A stretch of 64,000 nt of DNA from CAZSDU01 sp963662525 (GCA_963662525.1 OY759717.1:3162001-3226000), one strand, 5' to 3'; numbered from the stretch's first letter, positions 54,402-63,423 are shown. Made by a program: numbers and translations. Notes: generated by a model from the letters alone, not told the origin.

Positions 54402-54866
54402 TTATACCGTTTTTTCTTTGATTGACCGGATGATTTTTGTGAGTTTTTCGGTATTCACCCGTGTATAATATTGTTCATTTACCTTGATAACAGGCCCGTG
54501 ATCACAGGCTCCCATACAACTCACCACCTCGATGCTAAACTTTTTGTCACGGCTTGTATTCCCAGCTTTTACCTTTAAATGTTTTTCAAGTTCCTTCAGT
54601 AATGCAGTTGAGCCATGCAAATGACAGGCTGTCCCTTGGCAAACCTGGACATGATATCGCCCGGGCCGTCCATGGCGGAATTGATCATAAAAAGCAGCTA
54701 CGGAATAAATTTTATTCAAAGGAAGACCCAGGTAAGCAGATACCATTTCCAAGGTGTCATCCGTCAAAAACCCTTGTTCCTTCTGTATGTCCTGTAATAT
54801 CGGTAGCAAACCCTCATGTTTGTTCGGGGGATACTTTTCCAGGATCTGGCTAGTTGTTATCTCCAT
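54402..54866 (-). CDS. hydC: NuoE-like subunit of trimeric hydrogenase (set 1)
   Basis: A 154-residue thioredoxin-like [2Fe-2S] protein. A helical N-terminus (LLPILQDIQKEQGFLTDDTLEMVSAYLGLPLNKIYSVAAFYDQF) is followed by the four ligands in CQGTAC (Cys-x4-Cys) and CMGAC (Cys-x3-Cys). Length matches NuoE/HydC. It heads the set-1 operon (hydC-hydB-hydA-sensor kinase). The divergent promoter region upstream has Rex-like sites and a 16-bp palindrome. Confidence 0.93.
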   Translation of the reverse strand: MEITTSQILEKYPPNKHEGLLPILQDIQKEQGFLTDDTLEMVSAYLGLPLNKIYSVAAFYDQFRHGRPGRYHVQVCQGTACHLHGSTALLKELEKHLKVKAGNTSRDKKFSIEVVSCMGACDHGPVIKVNEQYYTRVNTEKLTKIIRSIKEKTV

Positions 54867-54892
54867 AATATCTAAGGAATCAATTATTCTTA

Positions 54893-54900
54893 CAAATATA
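54893..54900 (-). promoter_or_regulatory. Putative -7 element of the hydC-hydB-hydA operon
   Basis: On the minus strand TATATTTG matches TAnnTTTG, 26 bases before the hydC ATG. No good -33. If used, the Rex-like sites lie about 30-75 bases upstream of it. Confidence 0.45.
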
Positions 54901-54930
54901 CTAAAAGAATTTTTATTTTGAATGTTTTAC

Positions 54931-54965
54931 CTGTGAAAAAATTAGCATTGTGAATAAATAAACAA
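54931..54965. promoter_or_regulatory. Two overlapping Rex-like operator candidates
   Basis: Site A (54931-54948): CTGTGAA-AAAA-TTAGCAT. Site B (54948-54965): TTGTGAA-TAAA-TAAACAA. The common bacterial Rex consensus is TTGTGAAnnnnTTCACAA. Site B has a perfect left half and 5 of 7 in the right; site A has 6 and 4. They share one base and lie between divergent hydC and the PAS sensor gene. Confidence 0.5.
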
Positions 54966-54975
54966 ATATTTGTTT
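54960..54975. promoter_or_regulatory. Perfect 16-bp palindrome between divergent hydrogenase genes
   Basis: AAACAAATATTTGTTT is its own reverse complement and overlaps the right half of Rex-like site B. A further inverted repeat ATGAAA-N5-TTTCAT lies at 54986-55002. Either could be an operator for Rex or another dimeric regulator. Confidence 0.55.
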
Positions 54976-55030
54976 GCATTTCTTTATGAAAAAATATTTC
55001 ATTATCTATACAACTCTGCTTACTAATTAG

Positions 55031-55038
55031 TATTTTTG
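55031..55038 (+). promoter_or_regulatory. Putative -7 element of the PAS-sensor gene
   Basis: TATTTTTG matches TAnnTTTG and ends 10 bases before the ATG at 55049, implying an almost leaderless mRNA or use of the ATG at 55055. No -33 is evident. Confidence 0.4.
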
Positions 55039-55048
55039 GCCCATAGCC

Positions 55049-56923
55049 ATGACTATGGAAAGCATACCCCTTCTCCGGATTACTCACGACCTCTGTATCA
55101 AATGCTATTCCTGTGTGCGCATATGTCCGGTAAAGGCCATCCGGGTAGATGTTAAAACAGAACTTCCTTCCATTATACCAGAACGATGTATCGGTTGCGG
55201 CAGTTGCTACAGAGCCTGTTCACCTTCAGCCATTTTCTATCGTAGCTCCATTGAAGATACCAAAGCATTACTTGCTTCAGGAAAACCCATTGCAGCCATT
55301 TGTGATCCCACTATTTCCGGCGAATTTCGCGATATTACAGATTACCGCAAATTTGTTGAAATGATCAAACAACTTGGTTTTGCTTATGTCAGTGAAGTTT
55401 CATTCGGCGTTGATCTTGTTGCAAGAAAGTACAAAGAGCTTTTCGATAATTTCAAAGGAAAATTCCATATCAGTGCCAATTGTCCTGCATTAGTTTTCTT
55501 TATTGAAAAATTTTATCCTCACTTGATTCCCAACCTCGTTCCTGTCGTTTCCCCCATGGCCGCTACCGCAAAAGTGTTGCGACACAAGTATGGAGAGGAT
55601 CTGGGAATTGTTTTTATCGGCCCTTGCATAGCGACAAAAAATGAAGCCCTGACCTATTCCGGTGATGCAAAAATAGATTCCGTCCTGACTTTTGTTGAAC
55701 TTAGGGAATTATTTACTCAACTTAATATCCGGGAAAGCCAGGTTGAATTTGCCGAATTTGATCCTCCACTTGGTTATAAAGGTTCCTTGTATCCGATTAG
55801 TAACGGGATTATTCAGTCGGTGGATATCAACGAAGATTTGCTCACAGGGAACGTTATTACTACGGAGGGAAAAAATAATATGGTCGATGCCGTGAAAGAA
55901 TTTGATTCCCGTATCGACATGATCAAACGACATTTTAATATTTTTTATGATGAGGGCTGCCTGATGGGACCAGGAACCTCTCCCGCAGGAGAGAAATTCC
56001 TGCGCATGACGCTTGTGACAGATTATGCCAATAAACGTCTTGGATCCTTTGATAAAAAAAACTGGAATGCCGATATTGCTTCTTTCGCTAGTCTCGATCT
56101 TTCACGGCAATTTATTCCTGACGACCAGAGGTTACAGGTACCCTCAGATGAAAAGATTGAGGAAGTTTTAAAGATGATCAACAGGGAAGGTCAACTTCAC
56201 AATGAAATTGGTTGCGAAGCTTGTGGGTACACCAATTGCAGAGAACTGGCTGTTGCTATTGCCCAGGGACTCGCAACTACCGAAATGTGTCATGTTTTCA
56301 GTGGCCGGAACCGGCAAGAGTATATTCAGACTTTGCGATCAACCAACGAAAAACTGGCCAAAACAAAAGCTGCCCTGAAAGAGTCGGAAGAAAAAGCGAA
56401 ACAAGAGCAGGAAACTCAGAAAGAATCATCGGAAATCATCTCTTCGATGTTGCAGAAACTGGTTTCGGGAGTTGTCATCGTGGATGAACATCTGAGAATT
56501 ATTCAGTCAAATAAAGCCTTTATCCGTATCCTAGGGGAGGAAGCTTCCCTGGTGGATGAAGTGATCCCCGGTTTGGTGGGAGCTAACCTGAAATCCTTAC
56601 TTCCGGTTCCTTTTTATAAAATGTTCTCCTATGTGCTTTCTTCCGATGAAAATATTGAAAATAAAGATGTGAATTACCAGGAAAATAAATTAAGCGTTTC
56701 CATATTTCCTATCCGGAGTCAGAAATTTGTTGGTGCAATACTCAGGGATATGTATGTCCCTGAGGTCCGAAAGGAGCAAATTATCAACCGGCTTACTGAA
56801 GTGATTGATGAAAACTTCGATATGGTTCAGAAAATCGCTTACCTGCTTGGTGAAGGAGCTGCAAAAACTGAACAGATGCTCAATTCTATCATTGAATCTC
56901 ACAGAAATCCTCAAAAAAAATAA
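55049..56923 (+). CDS. [FeFe]-hydrogenase-like PAS sensor with altered H-cluster motifs
   Basis: A 624-residue protein. Two [4Fe-4S] motifs at residues 16-57 (CIKCYSCVRICP, CIGCGSCYRAC). An H-cluster-like domain at about 75-330 has L1 SANCP (142-146), L2 GPCIATKNE (Cys193; Thr196 where Lys is usual) and L3 FYDEGC (299-304), with only Cys304 while Tyr300 replaces the other ligand. The Fe-S domain CEACGYTNC follows (Cys389, 392, 397, 414). Next a coiled coil (about 425-465) and a PAS domain (about 465-575). No kinase. With one [4Fe-4S]H ligand missing, normal catalysis is unlikely. It lies divergent to hydC and 62 bases before a SpoIIE-type phosphatase. Similar sensors flank hydrogenases in other anaerobes. 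Confidence 0.88.
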   Translation: MTMESIPLLRITHDLCIKCYSCVRICPVKAIRVDVKTELPSIIPERCIGCGSCYRACSPSAIFYRSSIEDTKALLASGKPIAAICDPTISGEFRDITDYRKFVEMIKQLGFAYVSEVSFGVDLVARKYKELFDNFKGKFHISANCPALVFFIEKFYPHLIPNLVPVVSPMAATAKVLRHKYGEDLGIVFIGPCIATKNEALTYSGDAKIDSVLTFVELRELFTQLNIRESQVEFAEFDPPLGYKGSLYPISNGIIQSVDINEDLLTGNVITTEGKNNMVDAVKEFDSRIDMIKRHFNIFYDEGCLMGPGTSPAGEKFLRMTLVTDYANKRLGSFDKKNWNADIASFASLDLSRQFIPDDQRLQVPSDEKIEEVLKMINREGQLHNEIGCEACGYTNCRELAVAIAQGLATTEMCHVFSGRNRQEYIQTLRSTNEKLAKTKAALKESEEKAKQEQETQKESSEIISSMLQKLVSGVVIVDEHLRIIQSNKAFIRILGEEASLVDEVIPGLVGANLKSLLPVPFYKMFSYVLSSDENIENKDVNYQENKLSVSIFPIRSQKFVGAILRDMYVPEVRKEQIINRLTEVIDENFDMVQKIAYLLGEGAAKTEQMLNSIIESHRNPQKK

Positions 56924-56941
56924 TTTACTGTTGAACCCCTG

Positions 56942-56957
56942 CCTGACGGCAGTCAGG
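56942..56957 (+). promoter_or_regulatory. Small hairpin between the PAS sensor and phosphatase genes
   Basis: CCTGAC-GGCA-GTCAGG gives a 6-bp stem with a 4-base loop, followed 14 bases later by a run of seven T. It could be a weak attenuator or a repeat remnant. Confidence 0.4.
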
Positions 56958-56985
56958 ATTTACGATTCTAGATTTTTTTGCTCCT

Positions 56986-58170
56986 ATGGATGAAAAGTTT
57001 TTTATCGAAGTGACCTGCCAACAGAAAAATCATGGTGAAGCAAGGATATGCGGCGATGTCTTTATTTCACGTAGGATCAAGGAAGAAGGAAGGATCATTG
57101 TCGTTCTGTCAGATGGTATGGGGCATGGGATAAAAGCCAATATGCTGGGAACTCTTACGGCCACTCTGGCTGTTAATTTCACTCAGGAACATAAAAGTGT
57201 CCAGAAGATTACTGAGATAATCATGAATACTTTGCCGGTCGACAGTGTGAAACATATGAACTATTCCACTTTTACTATTGTTGAGATAGATGTGGAAGGA
57301 GATGTACGTATTCTTGAATATGAGAATCCAAGAACACTTATTTTGAGCGGGGCCCGCCTGCATGAACCTCTTTGGAATTGCGTAGTTCTGGAAGGGGATA
57401 GACATGCCGGGAAGGAGGTTTTAACCTGTACATTCCGTCCCCAGAAGGAAGACCGCATCGTTTTTTGTTCTGATGGTGTTACTCAATCAGGTCTTGGAAG
57501 TGACAAATATCCTACCGGTTGGGGAATGATCAACCTGGAAAAATATGTTCTGGATACCATCCATGAAGAACATGATATTTCTGCTGTAAAGCTGGCTACA
57601 CAGGTTGTCAATAAAGCCAACCTGAATGATAATTTTCACCCCCTGGATGATATCAGCTGTGGGGTTATTTATTTCAGGGAACCTCGCAAATTGATGATAT
57701 GTTCAGGTCCTCCCCAGAATCCGGAAAATGATATATTCTTTTGTGGTCTGTTGAAGCAATTCGAAGGAAAAAAAATAATTTCCGGGGCTACCACCGCAGA
57801 TATGGTTGCGCGTGAATGGAATGAAACAATAAAGGATAGCAATGTGATACTTGACCCGGAATTGCCGCCTGTTTCGCATATGAATGGCATAGAGCTGATT
57901 ACAGAAGGTATCCTTACCCTGAGCAAGGTCAGTGAATTATTGAAAAAATATAACCAGAATTACAAGCTGGGAAAAGGACCTGCTGATGAGATCGTTAAAT
58001 TCATCTTGGAGTGTGATGAGATTCATTTTCTTGTCGGAACAAATATCAATACAGCGCATCAGGATCCAACCTTGCCTGTCGAACTGGAACTCCGTCGCAC
58101 CGTCGTCCACCGCATTACACGTACCCTGGAAGAAAAATTCCTGAAAGAAGTTACGATGAGGTTTTATTAA
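56986..58170 (+). CDS. SpoIIE-family PP2C-type protein phosphatase
   Basis: A 394-residue serine/threonine phosphatase. The PP2C core is at about residues 1-230: GDVFISRRIKEEGRIIVVLSDGMGHG (first metal Asp in SDGMGHG), IVFCSDGVTQSG and a DDISCGVIYF end (metal Asp). A C-terminal domain of about 150 residues (ELITEGILTLSKVSELLKKY, EIHFLVGTNIN) is often seen with hydrogenase-linked SpoIIE proteins. SpoIIE enzymes usually dephosphorylate STAS-type anti-anti-sigma factors, but none is in view. Its place directly after the PAS hydrogenase-like gene suggests the sensor controls it. Confidence 0.88.
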   Translation: MDEKFFIEVTCQQKNHGEARICGDVFISRRIKEEGRIIVVLSDGMGHGIKANMLGTLTATLAVNFTQEHKSVQKITEIIMNTLPVDSVKHMNYSTFTIVEIDVEGDVRILEYENPRTLILSGARLHEPLWNCVVLEGDRHAGKEVLTCTFRPQKEDRIVFCSDGVTQSGLGSDKYPTGWGMINLEKYVLDTIHEEHDISAVKLATQVVNKANLNDNFHPLDDISCGVIYFREPRKLMICSGPPQNPENDIFFCGLLKQFEGKKIISGATTADMVAREWNETIKDSNVILDPELPPVSHMNGIELITEGILTLSKVSELLKKYNQNYKLGKGPADEIVKFILECDEIHFLVGTNINTAHQDPTLPVELELRRTVVHRITRTLEEKFLKEVTMRFY

Positions 58171-58187
58171 TTAATAGTCAAGGATAT

Positions 58188-59252
58188 ATGCAAAAAAATA
58201 ACATTCTTGTCGGCTTTTTTCTGCTGGGCATTATGGTATGCCATGGGCAGAACTATTTTAGAAGCGGTATATTCCTGCATCATTCCACAGGAGCATGCAT
58301 TTGGGGTCCAAATGGAAGCAGTACCAGTGTCCCCAATGAAATGGATGTCTATAATACGATCCATGGATATACCGGTCCTCATGCAGTGACAATGAATGAG
58401 GAGTGGTGGGCACCCGGCGACAATGAATGGGCGACCCAGCATGCTTTCTTTGACGATCCCAGCCCGGTTTCAGGCATTGGATATTACCTGCCAGGGAATA
58501 AAATAATCGTTATTAAAACTTGTTTCCCGGCTTCAGCCATGAGTGGCGCAGGGCAGTCTTCCGATACGCTTAATCCTGGAATGAAAACTGTTTATAACTA
58601 CAAGTGGCACTGGCGTCATATCGTCAGTGTAATGAACCAGCATCGTGAAAATTTCTTTGTCATCTGGACAAATGCACCCCTGGAATCTGCTTCAACAAAT
58701 GCTGCTGAAGCAGCGTTTTCTAAGTGGTTTTGCATTTGGGCCAAAGATACTCTTGCTACGGGCCTGGATCCGGATTTTGGTGCTTTCCCTCCCAATGTTT
58801 ACGTTTTTGATTTCTTCCGGAAGCTCACTGGCCCGGATGGGATAATGCGTTCAATATATGCAGCCGGACCCGGCGATTCTCATCCGAATGCTGCGGCCAC
58901 AGCACTGGTAGCTCCTCTGTTCGTTACTGAAATATTTAGTGCTTCAATTGCCTATGAAGCGACATCATCTATTCAACCTGGGGAAAATAACAAGGATAAA
59001 AAAATTTCCATATATCCTAATCCATGTCAGGATGAAACGTATATATGTTTTTCACTGCCTGATTTTCAAAAGGTGGATATATCCCTTTTCGACCAATCAG
59101 GGAAAATGCTTGCTAAGATTATCGATGGATATATCTCTAAAGGGACTCATATACATACAGTCGCTCTGGGAATGCTGAATCAAGGTGTTTACCGCCTTGT
59201 CTATACCCATGGTATGGTGGTTGAAACAGCTACTTTGGCCATTGTGAGGTAA
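58188..59252 (+). CDS. Secreted SGNH-like hydrolase with T9SS sorting domain
   Basis: A 354-residue exported protein. Signal peptide MQKNNILVGFFLLGIMVCHGQ is followed by an SGNH-like domain: FLHHSTGACIWGPNG (candidate catalytic Ser in HHSTG) and GDSHPNAAATALVAP (candidate Asp/His). The last 75 residues are a type A T9SS domain: KISIYPNPCQDETYICFSL, ISLFDQSGKMLAK, LNQGVYRLVYT. It starts 17 bases after the phosphatase gene, so it is likely in the same transcript, odd for a surface enzyme. Substrate unknown; a carbohydrate ester is only a guess. A terminator hairpin follows. Confidence 0.78.
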   Translation: MQKNNILVGFFLLGIMVCHGQNYFRSGIFLHHSTGACIWGPNGSSTSVPNEMDVYNTIHGYTGPHAVTMNEEWWAPGDNEWATQHAFFDDPSPVSGIGYYLPGNKIIVIKTCFPASAMSGAGQSSDTLNPGMKTVYNYKWHWRHIVSVMNQHRENFFVIWTNAPLESASTNAAEAAFSKWFCIWAKDTLATGLDPDFGAFPPNVYVFDFFRKLTGPDGIMRSIYAAGPGDSHPNAAATALVAPLFVTEIFSASIAYEATSSIQPGENNKDKKISIYPNPCQDETYICFSLPDFQKVDISLFDQSGKMLAKIIDGYISKGTHIHTVALGMLNQGVYRLVYTHGMVVETATLAIVR

Positions 59253-59268
59253 TCCGGTAATCATGAAA

Positions 59269-59300
59269 AAAGCCCGTAGGATTTTCACCCTACAGGCTTT
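59269..59300. terminator. Two-way terminator hairpin
   Basis: AAAGCCCGTAGG (59269-59280) pairs with CCTACAGGCTTT (59289-59300) with one mismatch, loop of 8. A-run before and TTT after. It ends the PAS-sensor transcript and the convergent set-2 hydrogenase operon. Confidence 0.75.
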
Positions 59301-59328
59301 GTCATTGAGTATTAACCAAAAAACAAAA

Positions 59329-59808
59329 CTAATTGCTGTACTCAGCAACAATATCCTGAACACCCTCTGGGGATACACGTCCATAAACTTTTTCGCCAAC
59401 CAATACAACAGGTGCCAGGCCACAGGCACCAACACAACGAAGGCAGCTCAAGGAGAATTTTCCGTCAGAGGTAGTTTCGCCAACCTGGATCTTAAGCTGC
59501 CGCTTGAATTCTTCCAGTACCTTTTCAGCTCCCCGCACATAACAGGCCGTACCCAGGCAGATTGAAATGGGATGCTCTCCTTTTGGAGTCATGGTGAAAA
59601 ATGAGTAAAAGGTAACCACCCCATAAACATGAGCAACAGAAACCTTTAATTCATTGGCGATAACTTCCTGAACTTCTGCTGGAAGATATCCGAAAATGCT
59701 TTGAGCTTTATGAAGAACATTGATCAGTTCGCCCTTTTCATTGTGAAATGATTTGCAAACGTCTTTCAGTTCCTGAACTTTTCTATCTGATAATTTAATC
59801 TTTGCCAT
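59329..59808 (-). CDS. hydC: NuoE-like subunit of trimeric hydrogenase (set 2)
   Basis: A 159-residue thioredoxin-like [2Fe-2S] subunit (an in-frame Met two codons upstream is possible). The helical part NVLHKAQSIFGYLPAEVQEVIANELKVS is followed by HVYGVVTFYSFF and ligands in CLGTAC and CVGAC. It is the last gene of the set-2 operon, 19 bases after hydA, and ends at the two-way terminator. In set 2 hydC comes last, whereas in set 1 it comes first. Confidence 0.93.
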   Translation of the reverse strand: MAKIKLSDRKVQELKDVCKSFHNEKGELINVLHKAQSIFGYLPAEVQEVIANELKVSVAHVYGVVTFYSFFTMTPKGEHPISICLGTACYVRGAEKVLEEFKRQLKIQVGETTSDGKFSLSCLRCVGACGLAPVVLVGEKVYGRVSPEGVQDIVAEYSN

Positions 59809-59827
59809 AATCAATTTTTTTCGCTAT

Positions 59828-61600
59828 TTATTCTTCAATGAACACATTTGCACTCTTATCAAAATAATGCGTGTGTAAAAGGTGATGGGATTTTTCACTC
59901 AAAGGTTTTCCTAAGAATTCTTTATAAAGTTCAATGATGAAGGGATTCTCATGTGATTTGCGTATGGGCTTCCCGGCATCTTCCCTGTAAATAGCAGCAG
60001 CCCGCTGCTTTAAAATGGCTGAATCACCATGATGATAAGGCTGCCCGCCACCACCGATACATCCCCCCGGGCAGGCCATAATTTCTATCGCATGGAAGTG
60101 GCTTTTACCGGCTTGTATATCTTCCAGTAATTTGCGCGCATTTCCAAGTCCGTGAGCAATGCCGATATTGATCGGTAATCCGTTGAAATCAAGGGTAGCA
60201 TGACGGATGTTTTCCATTCCACGCAATTCCTCGAATTCAACTTTTTCTAATTTTTTCCCGGTATATAATTCATAGGCTGTACGGCAGGCGGCTTCGATAA
60301 CTCCACCCGTGTTTCCAAAGATGACTCCGGCACCGGTAGATTCACCCAGCGGATTATCGAATTCTTCTTCAGGCAAACTGTTAAAATCGATATTCGCCTG
60401 TTTGATCAGCTGAGCCAGTTCCCGGGTCGATAATGAATAATTGACATCCGGATCACCATTCACCTTGAATTCATCTCGTTGACATTCATATTTCTTGGCA
60501 AGGCAGGGCATAATGGAAACGACGATCATGTTCTTCCGGTCTATTCCCAGTTTTTTACCGAAATATTCCTTGGCGATGGGACCGAACATCTGCTGGGGCG
60601 ATTTCGCTGTTGAAGGAATATCCATCATCTCCGGAAAATTATGTTCAAAGAAATTCACCCAGCCGGGGCAACAGGAGGTGAGTATGGGTAGTTTCACTTC
60701 CTTGTCACCCTTGAGGTAACGGGTAAGGCGGTCGAGTAATTCGCTTCCTTCTTCCATAATAGTCAGGTCGGCAGCAAAGTCGGTGTCGAACACATAGTCA
60801 AAACCTAGTCGTCTGAGTGCTGCGACCATCTTACCCGTTACAAGGGTGCCTGGCGCAAGGCCAAATTCTTCGCCCAGGGCTGCTCTGACGGCAGGTGCTG
60901 TCTGAACAACAACTGTTTTTGCAGGGTCAGCAAGAGAATTGATCACATTCCGTGAGTGGTCAACTTCAGTCAGGGCACCGGTAGGACAAACAGATACACA
61001 TTGTCCGCAATAAGTACAGGGAGATTTCTCCAGATTCATTTCGAATGCCGGAGCCACCACTGCCATAAACCCTCTGTTGACAGCAGAAAGCGCACCCACG
61101 GTTTGAACATCGTTACACATCATTTCACACCTGCGGCACATGATGCATTTATCAACATCCCGGATAATGGCAGGAGAGGTATCTTTCCGATAAGTGGACT
61201 GTGCACCCTGAAAAGGTATTTCACGTACACCGAGTTGCTGTGCCAGGCTCTGGAGCTCGCAATTTCCCGATTTGGCGCAGGTCAGACATTCAGCAGGATG
61301 ATCAGAGAGGATGAGCTCAAGGACAGTTCTGCGTGCGTTTAATACCCGGATATTATGGGTGTTAACTTCCATACCCGGAGCAACAGCAGTAGCACAAGCC
61401 GGTGCAAGATTTCTCCGTCCTTTGATTTCAACAACACAAATGCGGCACCCACCGGGACGGTTCTCAATATCCATGTCTTTCAGTTGAAAGTAGCAGAGGG
61501 TAGGTATATCAATGCCAATTGTTTTGGCTGCTTTTAAAATCGTTGTATCTTTTTCGACTTCAACGGGTTTCCCGTCAATCGTCAGGTTAACCATTTCCAT
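59828..61600 (-). CDS. hydA: NAD-linked [FeFe]-hydrogenase catalytic subunit (set 2)
   Basis: A 590-residue hydrogenase. [2Fe-2S] ligands Cys36, 52, 55, 69; HPAECLTCAKSGNC; [4Fe-4S] motifs CIMCRRCEMMC and CTYCGQCVSVC. The complete H-cluster set: L1 TSCCPGW, L2 MPCLAKKYE, L3 MACPGGCIGGGGQP. The C-terminus has the small-subunit-like ENPFIIELYKEFL. It is the more typical of the two HydA copies and fits the bifurcating trimeric group. It lies 12 bases after hydB and 19 before hydC. Confidence 0.95.
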   Translation of the reverse strand: MEMVNLTIDGKPVEVEKDTTILKAAKTIGIDIPTLCYFQLKDMDIENRPGGCRICVVEIKGRRNLAPACATAVAPGMEVNTHNIRVLNARRTVLELILSDHPAECLTCAKSGNCELQSLAQQLGVREIPFQGAQSTYRKDTSPAIIRDVDKCIMCRRCEMMCNDVQTVGALSAVNRGFMAVVAPAFEMNLEKSPCTYCGQCVSVCPTGALTEVDHSRNVINSLADPAKTVVVQTAPAVRAALGEEFGLAPGTLVTGKMVAALRRLGFDYVFDTDFAADLTIMEEGSELLDRLTRYLKGDKEVKLPILTSCCPGWVNFFEHNFPEMMDIPSTAKSPQQMFGPIAKEYFGKKLGIDRKNMIVVSIMPCLAKKYECQRDEFKVNGDPDVNYSLSTRELAQLIKQANIDFNSLPEEEFDNPLGESTGAGVIFGNTGGVIEAACRTAYELYTGKKLEKVEFEELRGMENIRHATLDFNGLPINIGIAHGLGNARKLLEDIQAGKSHFHAIEIMACPGGCIGGGGQPYHHGDSAILKQRAAAIYREDAGKPIRKSHENPFIIELYKEFLGKPLSEKSHHLLHTHYFDKSANVFIEE

Positions 61601-61612
61601 GTATTCCTCCTG

Positions 61613-63406
61613 TTATTTAATAAAAATCGCATTGAACTTACATTTTTCCATACAGGCTCCGCATTTGATACATTTTTCCTGATCAATAAAGTGAGCCTGC
61701 TTACGCTCACCTGTTATGGCATTAACCGGGCAATTCCGGGCACAGAGGGTACAACCTATACAGTTTTCAGGATTAATGATATACTGCATGAGTGATTTGC
61801 AGCTACCCGCACGGCACTTTTTATCAGTGACATGTTCCAGGTATTCATGGTAGAAGTTGTCGAGGGATGAAAGCACAGGATTTGGTGAAGTCTGTCCCAG
61901 TCCGCAAAGAGATGTGTCTTTAATGACATTGCTGAGATTCCTTAATTTATCAAGATCTTCAAGTACCCCATGTCCGCCTGTTATTTTTTCAAGCATTTCA
62001 AATAAGCGCTTATTCCCGATCCGGCAGGGTGAACATTTACCACAGGATTCTTCTACCGTAAATTCGAGGTAAAACTTGGCCATGGCGACCATACAGTCAT
62101 CTTCATCCATCACGATCATTCCTCCGGAACCCATCATGGATCCGGCAGCAATAAGATTGTCGTAGTCAATGGGGGTGTCCAGGTGTTTTTCGGTCAGCAT
62201 CCCACCTGAAGGGCCACCGGTTTGGACTGCTTTAAATTTCCTGTCATTTTTAATACCACCGCCGATTTCAAAGATGATCTCCCGGAGCGTAATGCCCATG
62301 GGAACTTCAATTAAACCGACATTATTGATTTTTCCGGCAAGTGCAAATACCTTTGTTCCTTTTGATCGCTCAGTTCCGATGCTGGAATACCAATCGGATC
62401 CTTTATTGATGATAACCGGGATGTTGGCATAAGTTTCCACATTGTTAACATTCGTTGGTTTGCCAAGATAGCCTGATTCTGAAGGGAATGGTGGTTTGAA
62501 TGTCGGTTCACCGCGCAGTCCTTCCATCGAATGGATAAGGGCCGTTTCCTCACCGCAAACAAAAGCTCCTGCACCATAACGGATTTCTATATCGAAATTA
62601 AATCCGGTACCTAAAATATCTTTCCCAAGCAAACCAAATTCCCTGGCTTGTTTCATTGCGATTTTAAGACGCTCAACAGCCAGTGGATATTCAGCCCTGA
62701 TGTAGATCAAACCTTTATCAGCACCAGTACAGTAGCCATTGATGGCCATGGCCTCAAGAACAGAATGGGGGTCACCTTCAAGAACCGAACGATCCATAAA
62801 TGCACCGGGATCACCTTCGTCAGCATTGCATACAACATATTTCTGATTAGCTTGAACTTTACGGGTAATTTCCCATTTCAAGCCGGTAGGGAAACCTCCT
62901 CCTCCGCGGCCACGAAGACCCGACTTTTTTATTATTTCTATCGTTGCTTCTGGAGATAGTTCTGTCAATACCTTTCCCAATGCCTGATAGCCATCCCTGG
63001 CGATGTATTCATCAATATTTTCAGGATTGATGAAACCACAATTACGTAGGGCGATCCTTATTTGTTTCTTGTAAAAACCCATGTGTTTCGAATCACTGAT
63101 ATGCTCTTTGGTCTCAGGATTTTCATACAATAAACGATTGACTTTCCTACCCTTTATGATGTGCTCCTCCAAAATTTCATTGCAATCATCAGGAGTCACT
63201 TTTGTGTAAAAGGTGTTATCAGGCATCATTTTCACGATGGGGCCTTTTTCACAGAAACCAAAACATCCGGTTTTAATAACCTGAACCTCTGTTTCAAGTC
63301 CTTTTCCAGTAATTAATTCCTGAAATTTTTTCAGAATCTGCTCGCTTTGCGAGGCCTGACAAGCAGTGCCCCCACAAACCAGGATATGATATTTAATTTT
63401 TGCCAT
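61613..63406 (-). CDS. hydB: Flavin subunit of trimeric hydrogenase (set 2), NuoF-like
   Basis: A 597-residue subunit. The N-terminal thioredoxin-like [2Fe-2S] domain has four ligands (CGGTAC at 11-16; CFGFC at 48-52). Then NuoF: RGRGGGGFPTGLKWE, CNADEGDPGAFMDRS, YGAGAFVCGEETALI and SCGKCSPCRIGNKR. C-terminal two [4Fe-4S] motifs (CIGCTLCARNCP, CIKCGACMEKC). Motifs are all canonical for NAD(H)/FMN binding. It lies 17 bases after the small ferredoxin gene and 12 before hydA. Confidence 0.95.
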   Translation of the reverse strand: MAKIKYHILVCGGTACQASQSEQILKKFQELITGKGLETEVQVIKTGCFGFCEKGPIVKMMPDNTFYTKVTPDDCNEILEEHIIKGRKVNRLLYENPETKEHISDSKHMGFYKKQIRIALRNCGFINPENIDEYIARDGYQALGKVLTELSPEATIEIIKKSGLRGRGGGGFPTGLKWEITRKVQANQKYVVCNADEGDPGAFMDRSVLEGDPHSVLEAMAINGYCTGADKGLIYIRAEYPLAVERLKIAMKQAREFGLLGKDILGTGFNFDIEIRYGAGAFVCGEETALIHSMEGLRGEPTFKPPFPSESGYLGKPTNVNNVETYANIPVIINKGSDWYSSIGTERSKGTKVFALAGKINNVGLIEVPMGITLREIIFEIGGGIKNDRKFKAVQTGGPSGGMLTEKHLDTPIDYDNLIAAGSMMGSGGMIVMDEDDCMVAMAKFYLEFTVEESCGKCSPCRIGNKRLFEMLEKITGGHGVLEDLDKLRNLSNVIKDTSLCGLGQTSPNPVLSSLDNFYHEYLEHVTDKKCRAGSCKSLMQYIINPENCIGCTLCARNCPVNAITGERKQAHFIDQEKCIKCGACMEKCKFNAIFIK

Positions 63407-63423
63407 TTGATTATTCCCGGATT

